Below are positions 44,161 through 52,236 of a stretch of DNA of 64,000 nucleotides, one piece after another. Origin of the DNA: DASSUW01 sp963740605 (lineage in GTDB: Bacteria > Actinomycetota > Thermoleophilia > Solirubrobacterales > Solirubrobacteraceae). The notes under the pieces were generated by a model that did not search any database, was not told where the DNA came from, and saw only the letters and a list, made by a program, of their open reading frames with translations. The stretch covers positions 248,001-312,000 of the forward strand of contig CAVUFC010000021.1 in NCBI GenBank assembly GCA_963740605.1, written 5' to 3'. Every line of letters begins with the position of its first letter. The first letter of the stretch is position 1. The position numbers were made by a program, and so were the translations under genes.

Positions 44161-45315
44161 GTGGTGAGACGCCTACGCGGACTCATCGTCGTGGCGGGAA
44201 TCGTGGTTCTGGGGTGCGGCGGAAGCGGTGATCGCGCCACCGCGCGCACGCCGGACCGGACCGCGACCGGGGCGACGAGGAGCTCGACCCCGAGCGCCGT
44301 CGTGGCGAAGCCGGGCCTGCGCCTGAAGAAGGTCGGGGACTTCTCGAGCCCGGTCTACGTCACCTCTCCTCGCGGCGATCGCCACCGCATCTTCGTCGTC
44401 GAGCAGGGCGGCACGATCCGGATCCTCAAGGACGGCAAGAAGCTCGCGCAGCCGTTCCTGAACATCGCGAGCCGCATCAGCACCGGCGGAGAGCGCGGCC
44501 TGCTGTCGATGGCGTTCGCGCCGGACTACGGCAAGAGCGGGCGCTTCTACGTCTATTACACGGCCTCCAGCGGCGACATCCGCATCGTTGAGTTCCGCCG
44601 CAAGAGCGCCAACCGCGCGAACCCGGCGTCGGGTCGCAGAATTCTGTCCGTCACGCACACGGCGAACAACCACAACGGCGGGCTGCTGCTGTTCGGGCCG
44701 GACAAGCGCCTGTACGCCGGCCTCGGCGACGGTGGCGGCGGCGGTGACCAGCACGGGACACGCGGAAACGGGCAGGACCTGCACACGTTCCTCGGCAAGA
44801 TCATCCGCTTCAGCCATCCGCGGGCGAAGCACCCCAAGGCCCAGATCTACGCGTACGGCCTGCGGAACCCGTGGCGATACACGTTCGCGCCGTCCGGCGA
44901 CATGATCATCGCCGACGTCGGCCAGGAAACAGTCGAAGAGGTCGACGTCATCAACAAGAAGGGCTCGAACCTCGGCTGGCGCGTGTGGGAGGGGCGGCGG
45001 CGCTACTCGCCCGGCGAGACGGCGCCGAACGCGATCTTCCCGGTCATCCAGCGGTTCCACTCCGACGGCAACTGCTCGATCACGGGCGGCGTCGTCGTCC
45101 GCGACCCGGTGCTGTCGGCGCTCAAGGGGCGCTACGTGTTCGGCGACTTCTGCTCCGGCGTCGTCGAGTCCGCCCGCATCAGCGGCCTGAAGGCGCTCGA
45201 CGTGCGCAAGACGGGGCTGAAGGTCGACGCGCTGTCGTCGTTCGGCGTCGACGGGCGCAAGCGGGCGTACGCGACCTCGGTGAATGGCCCCGTGTATCGG
45301 CTCGTCCCGCGCTGA
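44161..45315 (+). CDS. PQQ-type sugar dehydrogenase (glucose/sorbosone dehydrogenase family), lipoprotein
   Basis: A 384-residue protein from GTG 44161 with a lipobox (LIVVAGIVVLGCGG), so it is probably membrane-anchored outside the cell. It has the six-bladed propeller pattern of the GSDH family: SPVYVTSPRGDRHRIFVVEQ, ERGLLSMAFAPDY, NNHNGGLLLFGPDKRLYAGL, YAYGLRNPWRY and DVGQETVEEVDVI. The family oxidises sugars with PQQ. No PQQ synthesis gene is present here. The gap 44012-44160 shows no gene. An MBL hydrolase gene follows after 2 bases. Confidence 0.9.
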   Translation: MVRRLRGLIVVAGIVVLGCGGSGDRATARTPDRTATGATRSSTPSAVVAKPGLRLKKVGDFSSPVYVTSPRGDRHRIFVVEQGGTIRILKDGKKLAQPFLNIASRISTGGERGLLSMAFAPDYGKSGRFYVYYTASSGDIRIVEFRRKSANRANPASGRRILSVTHTANNHNGGLLLFGPDKRLYAGLGDGGGGGDQHGTRGNGQDLHTFLGKIIRFSHPRAKHPKAQIYAYGLRNPWRYTFAPSGDMIIADVGQETVEEVDVINKKGSNLGWRVWEGRRRYSPGETAPNAIFPVIQRFHSDGNCSITGGVVVRDPVLSALKGRYVFGDFCSGVVESARISGLKALDVRKTGLKVDALSSFGVDGRKRAYATSVNGPVYRLVPR

Positions 45316-45317
45316 CC

Positions 45318-46013
45318 GTGGCTGAGCTCGCGGATCACGGCGTCGTCCTGATCCGCGCCGACAATCCGAGCCCGCTGACCCTCACCGGCACCAACACGTG
45401 GTTCGTGTCGGGCTGGGTGATCGACCCGGGGCCGGCGATCGACGCGCACCTGGACGCGGTCGCGGCGGCCGGCGACGTGCACGGGATCGCGCTCACGCAC
45501 GACCACGAGGACCACATCGAGGGCGTCGACGGGCTGCTGGAGCGGGTCGGAGACGTGCCGGTCATCTCCGCGCGGACGGGCGCGGAGGGCGGTGACCGGG
45601 TCGGTCCGCTCGAGGTCGTCGCGCTCCCCGGCCACTCCGACGACCACCTCGCGTTCGTGGCCGGCCGGGCGGGGTTCGTCGGCGACGCCGTGCTGGGCGA
45701 GGGGAGCGTGTTCGTGACGGGACAGCTGGCGGCGTATCTCGACGGCCTGCGCGAGCTGCGCGATCGCGACCTCGCGGTGCTGTGCCCGGGCCACGGGCCG
45801 CCGATCTGGGACGTGCGCGGCAAGCTCGACGAGTACATCGCGCACCGGCTCGACCGCGAGGAGCGGCTGCTCGCCGCGCTCGATCGCGGGCTGCGCAGCG
45901 AGGACGAGCTGCTCGACGCCGCGTGGGCCGACGCGCCCGAGCAGCTGCGGCCGTTCGCGGCGGTGTCGCTGCGCGCGCACCTGCAGAAGCTGCGCGCCGA
46001 GGGTCGCGCGTAG
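45318..46013 (+). CDS. Metallo-beta-lactamase-fold hydrolase (LACTB2-like)
   Basis: A 231-residue MBL-fold protein from GTG 45318, 2 bases after the sugar dehydrogenase. The metal-binding motif is LTHDHEDHIEG (HxHxDH), with further ligands in LPGHSDDHLAF, FVGDAVLG and LCPGHGPPI. A C-terminal helical winged-helix-like segment (YIAHRLDREERLLAALDRG) is typical of LACTB2-type proteins. The N-terminus NPSPLTLTGTNTWFVS also fits that subgroup. Substrate not determined. Confidence 0.9.
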   Translation: MAELADHGVVLIRADNPSPLTLTGTNTWFVSGWVIDPGPAIDAHLDAVAAAGDVHGIALTHDHEDHIEGVDGLLERVGDVPVISARTGAEGGDRVGPLEVVALPGHSDDHLAFVAGRAGFVGDAVLGEGSVFVTGQLAAYLDGLRELRDRDLAVLCPGHGPPIWDVRGKLDEYIAHRLDREERLLAALDRGLRSEDELLDAAWADAPEQLRPFAAVSLRAHLQKLRAEGRA

Positions 46014-46033
46014 CGCGGCGGGACGCGCGGTCT

Positions 46034-47068
46034 CTACGCGGCCGCGGAGTCGGGCGTCTCGGCCTCTTCCACGCGCCGGCGGGCGATCTCCATCGCTGCC
46101 GCGAGCGGGGTCGTACCGGTCGCGTCCGCGTGGTCGAGCACGGTGCGGACGGTGTCCCCGATCGCGCGCACTCGCTCCTCGGCGCGCGCCGTGTCGTAGC
46201 CCTCGGGCTCGAGCTCGACGGCGATGTTCACGACGCCGCCGGCGTTCGCGACGAAGTCGGGCACCCAGAGGATCCCGCGGTCGGCGAGCAGCTCACCGAC
46301 CGACTCGGCGGCGAGCTGGTTGTTGGCCGCACCGCCGATCACGCGGCAGCGCAGCTGGGGGACGATCTCGTCGTCGAACACGCCGCCGAGCGCGCACGGC
46401 GCGACGACGTCGACGTCGGCGGTCAGCGCCGAGCGCGGGTCCGTCCACTGCGCGCCGAGGCGGTCGGCGAGCTCGCGCCGCTCCTCGACGATGTCGGCGA
46501 GCACCAGCGTCGCGCCGCCGGCCGCGAGCGACTCGGCGAGGGGGCCGCCGACGTGGCCGACGCCGACCACGGCGATCGTGCGGCCGTCGAGCGAGTCGGT
46601 GCCGAAGGCGCGCTCGCAGCCGACGCGGATCGCCGCCTCGACGCCGATCGCCGTCCACGGGCTCGGGTCCCCCGAACCGCCGCTGTCGACTGCGAGGCCG
46701 GAGACGTGGCGCGTCACCTCGGAGATCGTCCGCATGTCGGGCTCGGACGTCCCCACGTCCTCGGCCGTGATGTAGGCGCCGTCGAGCGCCTGCACGGTGT
46801 CCCCGAAGTCGAGCAGCACGCCCCGGCGGTCGTCGCCTGTCGGCGGTGCGGTGCCGCCGGGGAGCATGATCACGCCCTTGCCGCCGCCCAGCGGGAGACC
46901 GGCGACCGCTGACTTGAAGGTCATCGCGCGCGAGAGCCGCAGCGCATCGCGCACCGCCGCGCGCTCGTCGGAGTAGGTCCACATCCGGCAGCCGCCCAGC
47001 GACGGCCCGCGCGCGGTCGAATGCACCGCGACGATCGAGTAGAGGCCCGATCGGCGCCCGCGGCGCAC
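46034..47068 (-). CDS. Glu/Leu/Phe/Val dehydrogenase family protein
   Basis: A 344-residue amino-acid dehydrogenase catalysing reversible NAD-linked deamination; leucine/valine/phenylalanine-type by length. The substrate loop GPSLGGCRMWTYSDERAAV is followed by the two catalytic-region lysines in TFKSAVAGLPLGGGKGVI and by GVEAAIRVGCERAFG. The Rossmann motif is VVGVGHVGGPLAESL and the C-terminal part is VPDFVANAGGVVNIAVEL. GTG 47068 is the first standard start, but conserved-looking sequence IEYIEPLTHEALLV continues upstream in frame to an ATC at 47107, so the true start is uncertain. Confidence 0.9.
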   Translation of the reverse strand: MRRGRRSGLYSIVAVHSTARGPSLGGCRMWTYSDERAAVRDALRLSRAMTFKSAVAGLPLGGGKGVIMLPGGTAPPTGDDRRGVLLDFGDTVQALDGAYITAEDVGTSEPDMRTISEVTRHVSGLAVDSGGSGDPSPWTAIGVEAAIRVGCERAFGTDSLDGRTIAVVGVGHVGGPLAESLAAGGATLVLADIVEERRELADRLGAQWTDPRSALTADVDVVAPCALGGVFDDEIVPQLRCRVIGGAANNQLAAESVGELLADRGILWVPDFVANAGGVVNIAVELEPEGYDTARAEERVRAIGDTVRTVLDHADATGTTPLAAAMEIARRRVEEAETPDSAAA

Positions 47069-47132
47069 GAGCAGGGCCTCGTGGGTGAGCGGCTCGATGT
47101 ACTCGATGGCCCCGAGCCTAGTACAGCGGGGT

Positions 47133-47186
47133 GGGGTCAGACCCCTTGAGTCGGGGCCACTGAAGGGGTCTGACCCCCTTCAGTGC
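47133..47186. repeat. Nested inverted repeats between two reverse-strand genes, possible terminator
   Basis: GGGGTCAGACCCCTT (47133-47147) and AAGGGGTCTGACCCC (47163-47177) are a perfect 15-bp inverted repeat with a 15-nt spacer. The right arm also belongs to a second hairpin, CACTGAAGGGG paired with CCCCTTCAGTG (47159-47186), which includes the stop codon of the sigma fusion gene. Alternative structures are therefore possible. It probably ends the sigma-gene transcript; it could also be a mobile REP-like unit. Confidence 0.75.
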
Positions 47187-48556
47187 TCGGTGGGCGGCGG
47201 GGCGTTCGGGTCGGGAGGCGGCGTGGTGCTGGCGGGCGGATCGGCCGGCGGGTCCGCGGGCGGCGTCGCGCCGCCGGAGTCGCTGTCGGCCGGCGGGGTG
47301 GTGGTGACCGGGTCGGCGGGCGGATCGGGGGCCTGGACGCCGCCGGACGAGCCAGTCGGCAGCGGGGCGGTGGTCGTCGGCGCGGGTGCGATCGCGGCCG
47401 GCGGCGTGGTGGGCGCGGGCTTCTCGACCGGCGCCTTCTTCTTCGCCTTCTCGGGCTTCGCGGGCTTCTCGCGCAGCGGCGCGTAGGTGCCAGCGGGTTG
47501 GCGGACCACGGGGGCCGCGAGTTCCCGTGCGGGCGCGGGGGCCGGCGCGGCGACGGCCTTCGCAGCCCGCGGCGGTGGGGCCTTGTGGCCGCGCGTGAGG
47601 TGGTTGACCTCGACGGCTCCGCCCGCGGTCAGCGCGGCCGTGCAGACGACCGCCGCGACCTTGCAGGCCACGATGCCGCCGGCCGCTGCGGCGCCTCCGC
47701 CGGCGGCTGCCGAGCCGCCTGCGGCGGCGCCGCCACCAGCGCCGCCGAGGCCGAGCAGCTTCGCGACAGCCATCGCCAGCGGGCCGGCGCCGGCTGGGCT
47801 GAGGGCGGCGAACGATCGCTGGATCCCGCGCAGCGCGCCGCGGTACTCGGTGCAGCTGTCGCAGCTCCGCAGGTGCCGGCGCGCGCGGCTGGAGGCCTTG
47901 ACGCCGCGGTCATACGCAGCGAGCAGCTCGACGCGGATCTCCGCGCAGTCCGCGTCGCGCGCCTCGGCGGCCTCGACGAGCCCGATCCGCGCCCGCACGA
48001 GCAGCGACTTGACGGCGGGGACGGTCACGTCCAGCGCGGCCGCCAGGTCGACGTACGCCATGCCGTCGATCTCGCGCATCAACAGCGCTGAGCGCTGCTG
48101 CTCGGGCAGGCGGCCGATGTCCGAGACCAGCCGCGACAGGTCCTCGCGCCGCTGCGCCTCCTCGATCGGGTCGTGGAGCGGCTTGCGCGAGATGTCGAAC
48201 ACGTCGGCGGCGGGCGGGACCGGGCGTCGCAGGTGGTCGATGCAGCGGTTGTGGGCGACCCGGTACAGCCACGCCCGCACGTTCACCTGGCGCGAGTCCA
48301 GGCGCAGCGCGCCGTAGGCGCGGACGAACACGTCCTGCAGCACGTCCTCGGCGTCCTGCCGCGGGCCGGCGCACAGCATCTGGCGCACGTAGGCGAACAG
48401 CCGCTGGCGATAGCGGTCGTGGATGGCGCGGAACGCCTCCTCGCTCCCGGCCCGGAAGAGGGCCAGAAGCTGCTCGTCCGAGCGCAGCCTGAGCAGGGAT
48501 GGACCGAGCGGGACCCGCCCGATTGCGGCTGGTGCGTGGACTGCGGAAGCTTCCAC
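47180..48556 (-). CDS. ECF-type sigma factor fused to anti-sigma zinc finger, TM helix and Pro-rich tail
   Basis: A 458-residue protein with the same layout as the one at 33298 but only distantly similar sequence. Sigma region 2 is at ~40-110 (AIHDRYRQRLFAYVRQM, DVLQDVFVRAYGALRL), region 4 at ~145-195 (RLPEQQRSALLMREIDGMAY). The zinc-finger motif is Cys204, His228-x3-Cys232-x2-Cys235. A Gly/Ala-rich stretch and hydrophobic helix (~285-313) lead to a Pro/Ala/Thr-rich extracytoplasmic tail of ~140 residues. Probably a membrane-tethered sigma factor whose release or opening is controlled from outside. Confidence 0.87.
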   Translation of the reverse strand: MEASAVHAPAAIGRVPLGPSLLRLRSDEQLLALFRAGSEEAFRAIHDRYRQRLFAYVRQMLCAGPRQDAEDVLQDVFVRAYGALRLDSRQVNVRAWLYRVAHNRCIDHLRRPVPPAADVFDISRKPLHDPIEEAQRREDLSRLVSDIGRLPEQQRSALLMREIDGMAYVDLAAALDVTVPAVKSLLVRARIGLVEAAEARDADCAEIRVELLAAYDRGVKASSRARRHLRSCDSCTEYRGALRGIQRSFAALSPAGAGPLAMAVAKLLGLGGAGGGAAAGGSAAAGGGAAAAGGIVACKVAAVVCTAALTAGGAVEVNHLTRGHKAPPPRAAKAVAAPAPAPARELAAPVVRQPAGTYAPLREKPAKPEKAKKKAPVEKPAPTTPPAAIAPAPTTTAPLPTGSSGGVQAPDPPADPVTTTPPADSDSGGATPPADPPADPPASTTPPPDPNAPPPTEH

Positions 48557-48612
48557 CGTCGGCGACTCTAACTACCCATTCGGCGAAGAGTTGCTGAGAA
48601 TGTTGGCGCATC

Positions 48613-49026
48613 TTGGCCGAGACACTCCCCATACGCCCAGGCGTGGCGATCCCGCTGACCGAGATCGAGCTGCGTACGAGCCGCTCGTCCGGTCCGGGCG
48701 GTCAGCACGCCAACGTCACCGCCTCGCGCGTTGAGGCGGTGTTCGACGTGCACGCGTCGAGCACGCTGAGCGAGGCTCAGCAGGCGCGGATCGCGGCACG
48801 CTTGGGCCCGCGCGTGACCGCCTCGGCCCAGGACACGCGGTCGCAGCTGCGCAATCGTGAGCTCGCGCTCGAGCGTCTGGGGGACCGGCTCGCGGCGGCG
48901 CTGGAGGTCGCGCGCCCGCGCCACAAGACGCGGCCGACCGTGACCTCTCGCCGCAAGCGCGTGGACTCCAAACGGCGCCGAGGGGAGACCAAACGGGGGC
49001 GCCGCCGCCCGTCGGCCGATGACTGA
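48613..49026 (+). CDS. arfB: Peptidyl-tRNA hydrolase ArfB-like ribosome-rescue factor
   Basis: A 137-residue protein with the release-factor catalytic loop SSGPGGQHANV (Gly29-Gly30-Gln31) and a basic C-terminal tail (RRKRVDSKRRRGETKRGRRR) that in ArfB threads into the empty mRNA channel. No codon-recognition domain is present, as expected. TTG 48613 is the chosen start; the N-terminus MAETLPIRPGVAIPLTEIEL fits the family. In known cases it releases stalled ribosomes independently of tmRNA. Confidence 0.9.
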   Translation: MAETLPIRPGVAIPLTEIELRTSRSSGPGGQHANVTASRVEAVFDVHASSTLSEAQQARIAARLGPRVTASAQDTRSQLRNRELALERLGDRLAAALEVARPRHKTRPTVTSRRKRVDSKRRRGETKRGRRRPSADD

Positions 49027-49115
49027 GCGGTACCCGATCGAACCGCGACACCACAACCTTTGGCCTGCTACGGGGTTAGGATCGCGGTTCGATGCTGCGG
49101 TGCACCGCAGCTCTC

Positions 49116-49122
49116 AAGGAGG
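49116..49122 (+). promoter_or_regulatory. Strong ribosome binding site deciding a TTG start
   Basis: AAGGAGG lies 7 bases before TTG 49130. It supports that codon, rather than the ATG at 49019 that overlaps arfB, as the start of the exported propeller protein, because initiation there places a signal peptide at the N-terminus. Confidence 0.75.
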
Positions 49123-49129
49123 CCCCACG

Positions 49130-50128
49130 TTGGCGAAACGGACGATCACGACGCTGCTCGGAGCGACGATCGCGCTCTCACTCGCTGCCCCTGCGCACGC
49201 GACGCTGGTTTACAACAAGACGGCGAAGAACGGCCTGCCGAAGGTCTTCGTCGCGGACAACGACGGGAGCGACCCGCACAAGGTCGGCCGCGGGTTCGAG
49301 CCTGTGGTATCGCCCGACGGCCGCTGGGTGGCGTGGGTCGCCGGCCAGGGCCCCCAGGTCGCCAAGCTGCGGCTCGCCGACGGCAGCCGTAAGGCTCGTG
49401 ACGTCGCGAAGGCCGGCCAGATCGACACGCTGCAGTTCTCGCCCGACTCCAAGCTGCTCGGCATCGGAGCTAGCACGCGCGTGTGGGCGTACAACATCCA
49501 CGACCGCGAGAGCGTGAGGGCCGCCTCGGGCAACGTCCGCGGTTTCTCCTTCTCGCCGGACTCGACGTCGATCGCGTTCGGCACCGCCGGGCGCAACCAG
49601 TCGTTCGACTCGCCGACTGACCTGTACTCGTTCTCGATCGCCGACAAGCAGCGGACCCGGATCACGCGCGACCGCAAGTCGCTGAACCCGCTGTGGACGG
49701 CCCGCGGGATCATCCACGACCGCCAGCGGATCCGCGACAACGCGGCGCCGTCCTACAACCTGTTCGAGATCAAGCCGGACGGCGGCAGCCTGCGCCGGAT
49801 CACCGCGCTGACGATCCCGCCGCTATCCAGCGGCCTGATCCCGCTCGAGCTGTCGGAGAACGGCAAGCGACTGATCGCCGAGTTCGTCGGCCAGGACACG
49901 AGCGTCGGCTTCGCGGTGAACCCGAAGTCGGGCAAGGTGCGCGCGCTGTCGCGCGACTCCGAGAACGGCTTCGTCGCCGCGGACCTGACCGCCGACGGGA
50001 CGACCGTCCTCGGGGCGACCGGCGGCGCCGATCCGAGCAGCAAGCACAACGTGGTGACGATGCCCTACAGGGGCGGCAAGCCGAAGGTCCTCGTCCGGCG
50101 CGCGTTCGATCCGGACTGGAACCGATAG
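49130..50128 (+). CDS. Exported TolB/WD40-like beta-propeller protein
   Basis: A 332-residue protein from TTG 49130 with a signal peptide (RTITTLLGATIALSLAAPAHA). The mature part has repeated propeller blades of the PD40/TolB type: KVFVADNDGSDPHKVG, EPVVSPDGRWVAWVAG, TLQFSPDSKLLGIG, GFSFSPDSTSIAFG and ADLTADGTTVLGATGG. No catalytic domain is attached. It may be a periplasmic-type binding or scaffolding protein; the partner is unknown. Confidence 0.83.
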   Translation: MAKRTITTLLGATIALSLAAPAHATLVYNKTAKNGLPKVFVADNDGSDPHKVGRGFEPVVSPDGRWVAWVAGQGPQVAKLRLADGSRKARDVAKAGQIDTLQFSPDSKLLGIGASTRVWAYNIHDRESVRAASGNVRGFSFSPDSTSIAFGTAGRNQSFDSPTDLYSFSIADKQRTRITRDRKSLNPLWTARGIIHDRQRIRDNAAPSYNLFEIKPDGGSLRRITALTIPPLSSGLIPLELSENGKRLIAEFVGQDTSVGFAVNPKSGKVRALSRDSENGFVAADLTADGTTVLGATGGADPSSKHNVVTMPYRGGKPKVLVRRAFDPDWNR

Positions 50129-50157
50129 GGCGCTCATCCCCTGGGTAGGCCCAAGGG

Positions 50158-51132
50158 ATGACGCGATATTTCTACGGCGCCTCGCACGAGGAGTTCTCGC
50201 CCGACGACGCGCTGCGGCACGTCGTCGCGGCTGAGCGTGCCGGCTTCGACGGCATCGGCGCCTCCGACCACCTCCAGCCGTGGTGGGAGCCCGGCGAGTC
50301 GGGCCACACGTGGGTGTGGCTCGGCGCGGCCGCGCAGGCCACCGGGCGCGTGCCGATCGGCACCGCGGTCACGCCCCCGGGCGCCCGCTACCACCCTGCG
50401 CTGATCGCGCAGGCGTGGATGACGCTCGAGCGCATGTACCCCGGCCGTCCCTACCTCGGGATCGGCTCCGGCGAGGCGCTCAACGAGGTCCCGGTCGGTG
50501 ACGACTGGCCGTCGACGGGCGACCAGATCGCTCGGATGGACGAGGCGCTGGAGATGATCCGTCGCCTCTGGGACGGCGAGACGATCACCGAGGACGGTCG
50601 CTTCTTCCGCGCGCGGGACCTGAAGCTGCACACGCTCGGCGACCGCAAGCCGCCGATCTGGGTGTCGGCCTTCGGCCCGCAGGCCGCCGAGGTCGCCGGC
50701 CGCCGCGGCGACGGCCTGTGGACGCTCCCTGATCCCGAGTCCACGCCCGAGGTGATCGAGGCCTACCGCAACGCCGGTGGCGACGGCGAGATCGTCTTCC
50801 AGGTGCTCGTGTCGTGGGCGCCGACCGACGACGAGGCGGTCGAGCAGGCGCGCAAGTGGAAGGGCGCCCAGCCGCAGGACCATTTCAGCGCCGACTGGCA
50901 CGAGCCGCGGAAGATGTACGAGCACGGCGAGCAGGAGATGTCCGACGAGGAGTTCGCGGGCAACATCGTCGCGGCGTCCGACCCGGAGGAGATCCAGGAT
51001 CGGCTGCGCGAGCTCGAGCAGCTCGGCGCGACCGTGCTGGTGCTCCAGAACAACTCGGCCGGCAACGTCGAGCGCGCCATCGAGGTGCTCGGTAGCGACG
51101 TGCTGCCCGCGCTTGGAGGTGCGCGCGTCTAA
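50158..51132 (+). CDS. F420-dependent LLM-class oxidoreductase
   Basis: A 324-residue luciferase-like TIM barrel. MTRYFYGASHEEFSPDDALR, IGASDHLQPWWEPGESGHTW, then GTAVTPPGARYHPALIAQAW and YLGIGSGEALNEVPVGDDWP match the group that includes F420-dependent glucose-6-phosphate dehydrogenases and hydroxymycolic-acid-type oxidoreductases. Its exact substrate is unclear. F420 use is itself consistent with an actinobacterial host. The end overlaps the convergent VOC gene by 4 bases. Confidence 0.88.
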   Translation: MTRYFYGASHEEFSPDDALRHVVAAERAGFDGIGASDHLQPWWEPGESGHTWVWLGAAAQATGRVPIGTAVTPPGARYHPALIAQAWMTLERMYPGRPYLGIGSGEALNEVPVGDDWPSTGDQIARMDEALEMIRRLWDGETITEDGRFFRARDLKLHTLGDRKPPIWVSAFGPQAAEVAGRRGDGLWTLPDPESTPEVIEAYRNAGGDGEIVFQVLVSWAPTDDEAVEQARKWKGAQPQDHFSADWHEPRKMYEHGEQEMSDEEFAGNIVAASDPEEIQDRLRELEQLGATVLVLQNNSAGNVERAIEVLGSDVLPALGGARV

Positions 51133-51497
51133 TCGCGCGGGGCGTAGCGGTGGTGCAGCATCAGCGCGTTTCCGTCGGGGTCGCGGAAGAAGGCCATGTG
51201 GCACACGCCGGAGTCGATCGTCTCCGGCGCGAACTGCACACCCTTGGCCTCGAGCTCGGCCTTCGCGGCCTGGACGTCGTCGACGCGCAGCGCGAGCGGG
51301 TTCGTGGTCGTCTGGTACTCCATCCCGAACGCGTCCGACTGCATCACCGCGATCGTGAGGTTGCCGGTCTCGAACTCCGCGCCGGGCATCTTCCCGTAGC
51401 GCGCCGAGAGCGGCAGGCCGAGCGTGGTCCCGTAGAAATCGACGGCGGTGTCGAAGTCCTTGGTGTGCATGACGAGGAAGTCGGTGCCGGTGATCAT
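51129..51497 (-). CDS. VOC-family (glyoxalase/bleomycin resistance fold) protein
   Basis: A 122-residue single VOC domain: FLVMHTKDFDTAVDFYGTTL, GLPLSARYGKMPGAEFETG, and CHMAFFRDPDGNALMLHHRY with the C-terminal metal-site Glu position replaced by His-rich sequence. Last gene of an ArsR-SRPBCC-VOC operon, overlapping the SRPBCC gene by 4 bases (ATGA). Ligand unknown. Confidence 0.87.
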   Translation of the reverse strand: MITGTDFLVMHTKDFDTAVDFYGTTLGLPLSARYGKMPGAEFETGNLTIAVMQSDAFGMEYQTTTNPLALRVDDVQAAKAELEAKGVQFAPETIDSGVCHMAFFRDPDGNALMLHHRYAPRD

Positions 51498-51913
51498 GTG
51501 GGGAGCTCCAGGTGGTCGGTGAGGCGGTCGAACGCGCTGCCCAGCCCGCCGGTGGCCGTGCGCAGGGTGTCTGCGGTCATGTGAACGGTGGTGTGGAAGA
51601 CCATCTCGGTGCGGCCGTCGCCGAGGTCGGTGAACGTCACCGTGGCCTCGCCGAACGTGAGCCGCTCCGGCTCGACGACCTCACGGAACACGGTGTCGAG
51701 CGGCATCTCGCGGCCGTCCTCGTCGTTGATCGAGTTGAGGCGGAAGGCGCCGCCGGGTCGCACGTCGAGCGTGACCGACTCAGCCGGGGTGCTCCAGCCG
51801 CGCTTGCCCCACCAGCGAGCGATCTCCGCCGGCTCGGTCCACGCGCGCCAGACCCGCCCGCGCGGCGCGTCGAAGACGCGCGTGATCGTGATCTCACGCG
51901 CTGAGGTGCTCAT
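51494..51913 (-). CDS. SRPBCC-domain protein (AHSA1-like)
   Basis: A 139-residue START-like protein: ITITRVFDAPRGRVWRAWTE, then PAEIARWWGKRGWSTPAES, DVRPGGAFRL and FTDLGDGRTEMVFHTTVHMT are standard AHSA1-family strands. It overlaps ArsR by 20 bases and the VOC gene by 4. Proteins of this kind are frequent partners of ArsR regulators and probably bind a small hydrophobic ligand. Confidence 0.9.
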   Translation of the reverse strand: MSTSAREITITRVFDAPRGRVWRAWTEPAEIARWWGKRGWSTPAESVTLDVRPGGAFRLNSINDEDGREMPLDTVFREVVEPERLTFGEATVTFTDLGDGRTEMVFHTTVHMTADTLRTATGGLGSAFDRLTDHLELPT

Positions 51914-52208
51914 CGAGGCGGTCGAAGCTCTCGTCCCAGTGGCTGCGGTAGTCGGCGACCCAGTCGGCGACCTCCTTGAGCGCGGCCCCCTGCAGCCGTG
52001 ACGGCCGCAGCTGGGCGGTGCGCCCGCGGATGATCAGCCCGGCGCGTTCGAGCACCTTCAGGTGCTTGGAGATCGCCTGCGTGCTGACCGGGAACGGCGC
52101 CGCGAGCTCGTTCACCGTCGCGTCGCCCTCCGACAACCGCGCGAGGATGGCGCGGCGGGTGGGGTCGGCGAGGGCGGCGAAGGTGATCGTCAGCTGGTCG
52201 GTGCTCAT
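51894..52208 (-). CDS. ArsR-family winged-helix transcriptional regulator
   Basis: A 104-residue regulator: FAALADPTRRAILARLSEGD, TVNELAAPFPVSTQAISKHL (recognition helix) and KVLERAGLIIRGRTAQLRPS. No metal-binding Cys motif is present, so it belongs to the SRPBCC-associated subgroup and probably senses something other than metal ions. First gene of the operon with SRPBCC and VOC genes. A palindrome lies 13-28 bases upstream. Confidence 0.92.
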   Translation of the reverse strand: MSTDQLTITFAALADPTRRAILARLSEGDATVNELAAPFPVSTQAISKHLKVLERAGLIIRGRTAQLRPSRLQGAALKEVADWVADYRSHWDESFDRLDEHLSA

Positions 52209-52220
52209 CCGAACGGTTTA

Positions 52221-52236
52221 TCAACCGGACGGTTGA
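52221..52236. promoter_or_regulatory. Palindrome upstream of arsR-type gene, candidate operator
   Basis: TCAACCG and CGGTTGA form a perfect 7-bp inverted repeat with a 2-base centre, located 13 bases before the ArsR start. A near-copy, CGGTTTATCAACCG, overlaps its left half (52214-52227). ArsR proteins bind such dyads to repress their own operon. The palindrome also contains the stop codon of the upstream alditol oxidase gene on the same strand. Confidence 0.6.
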
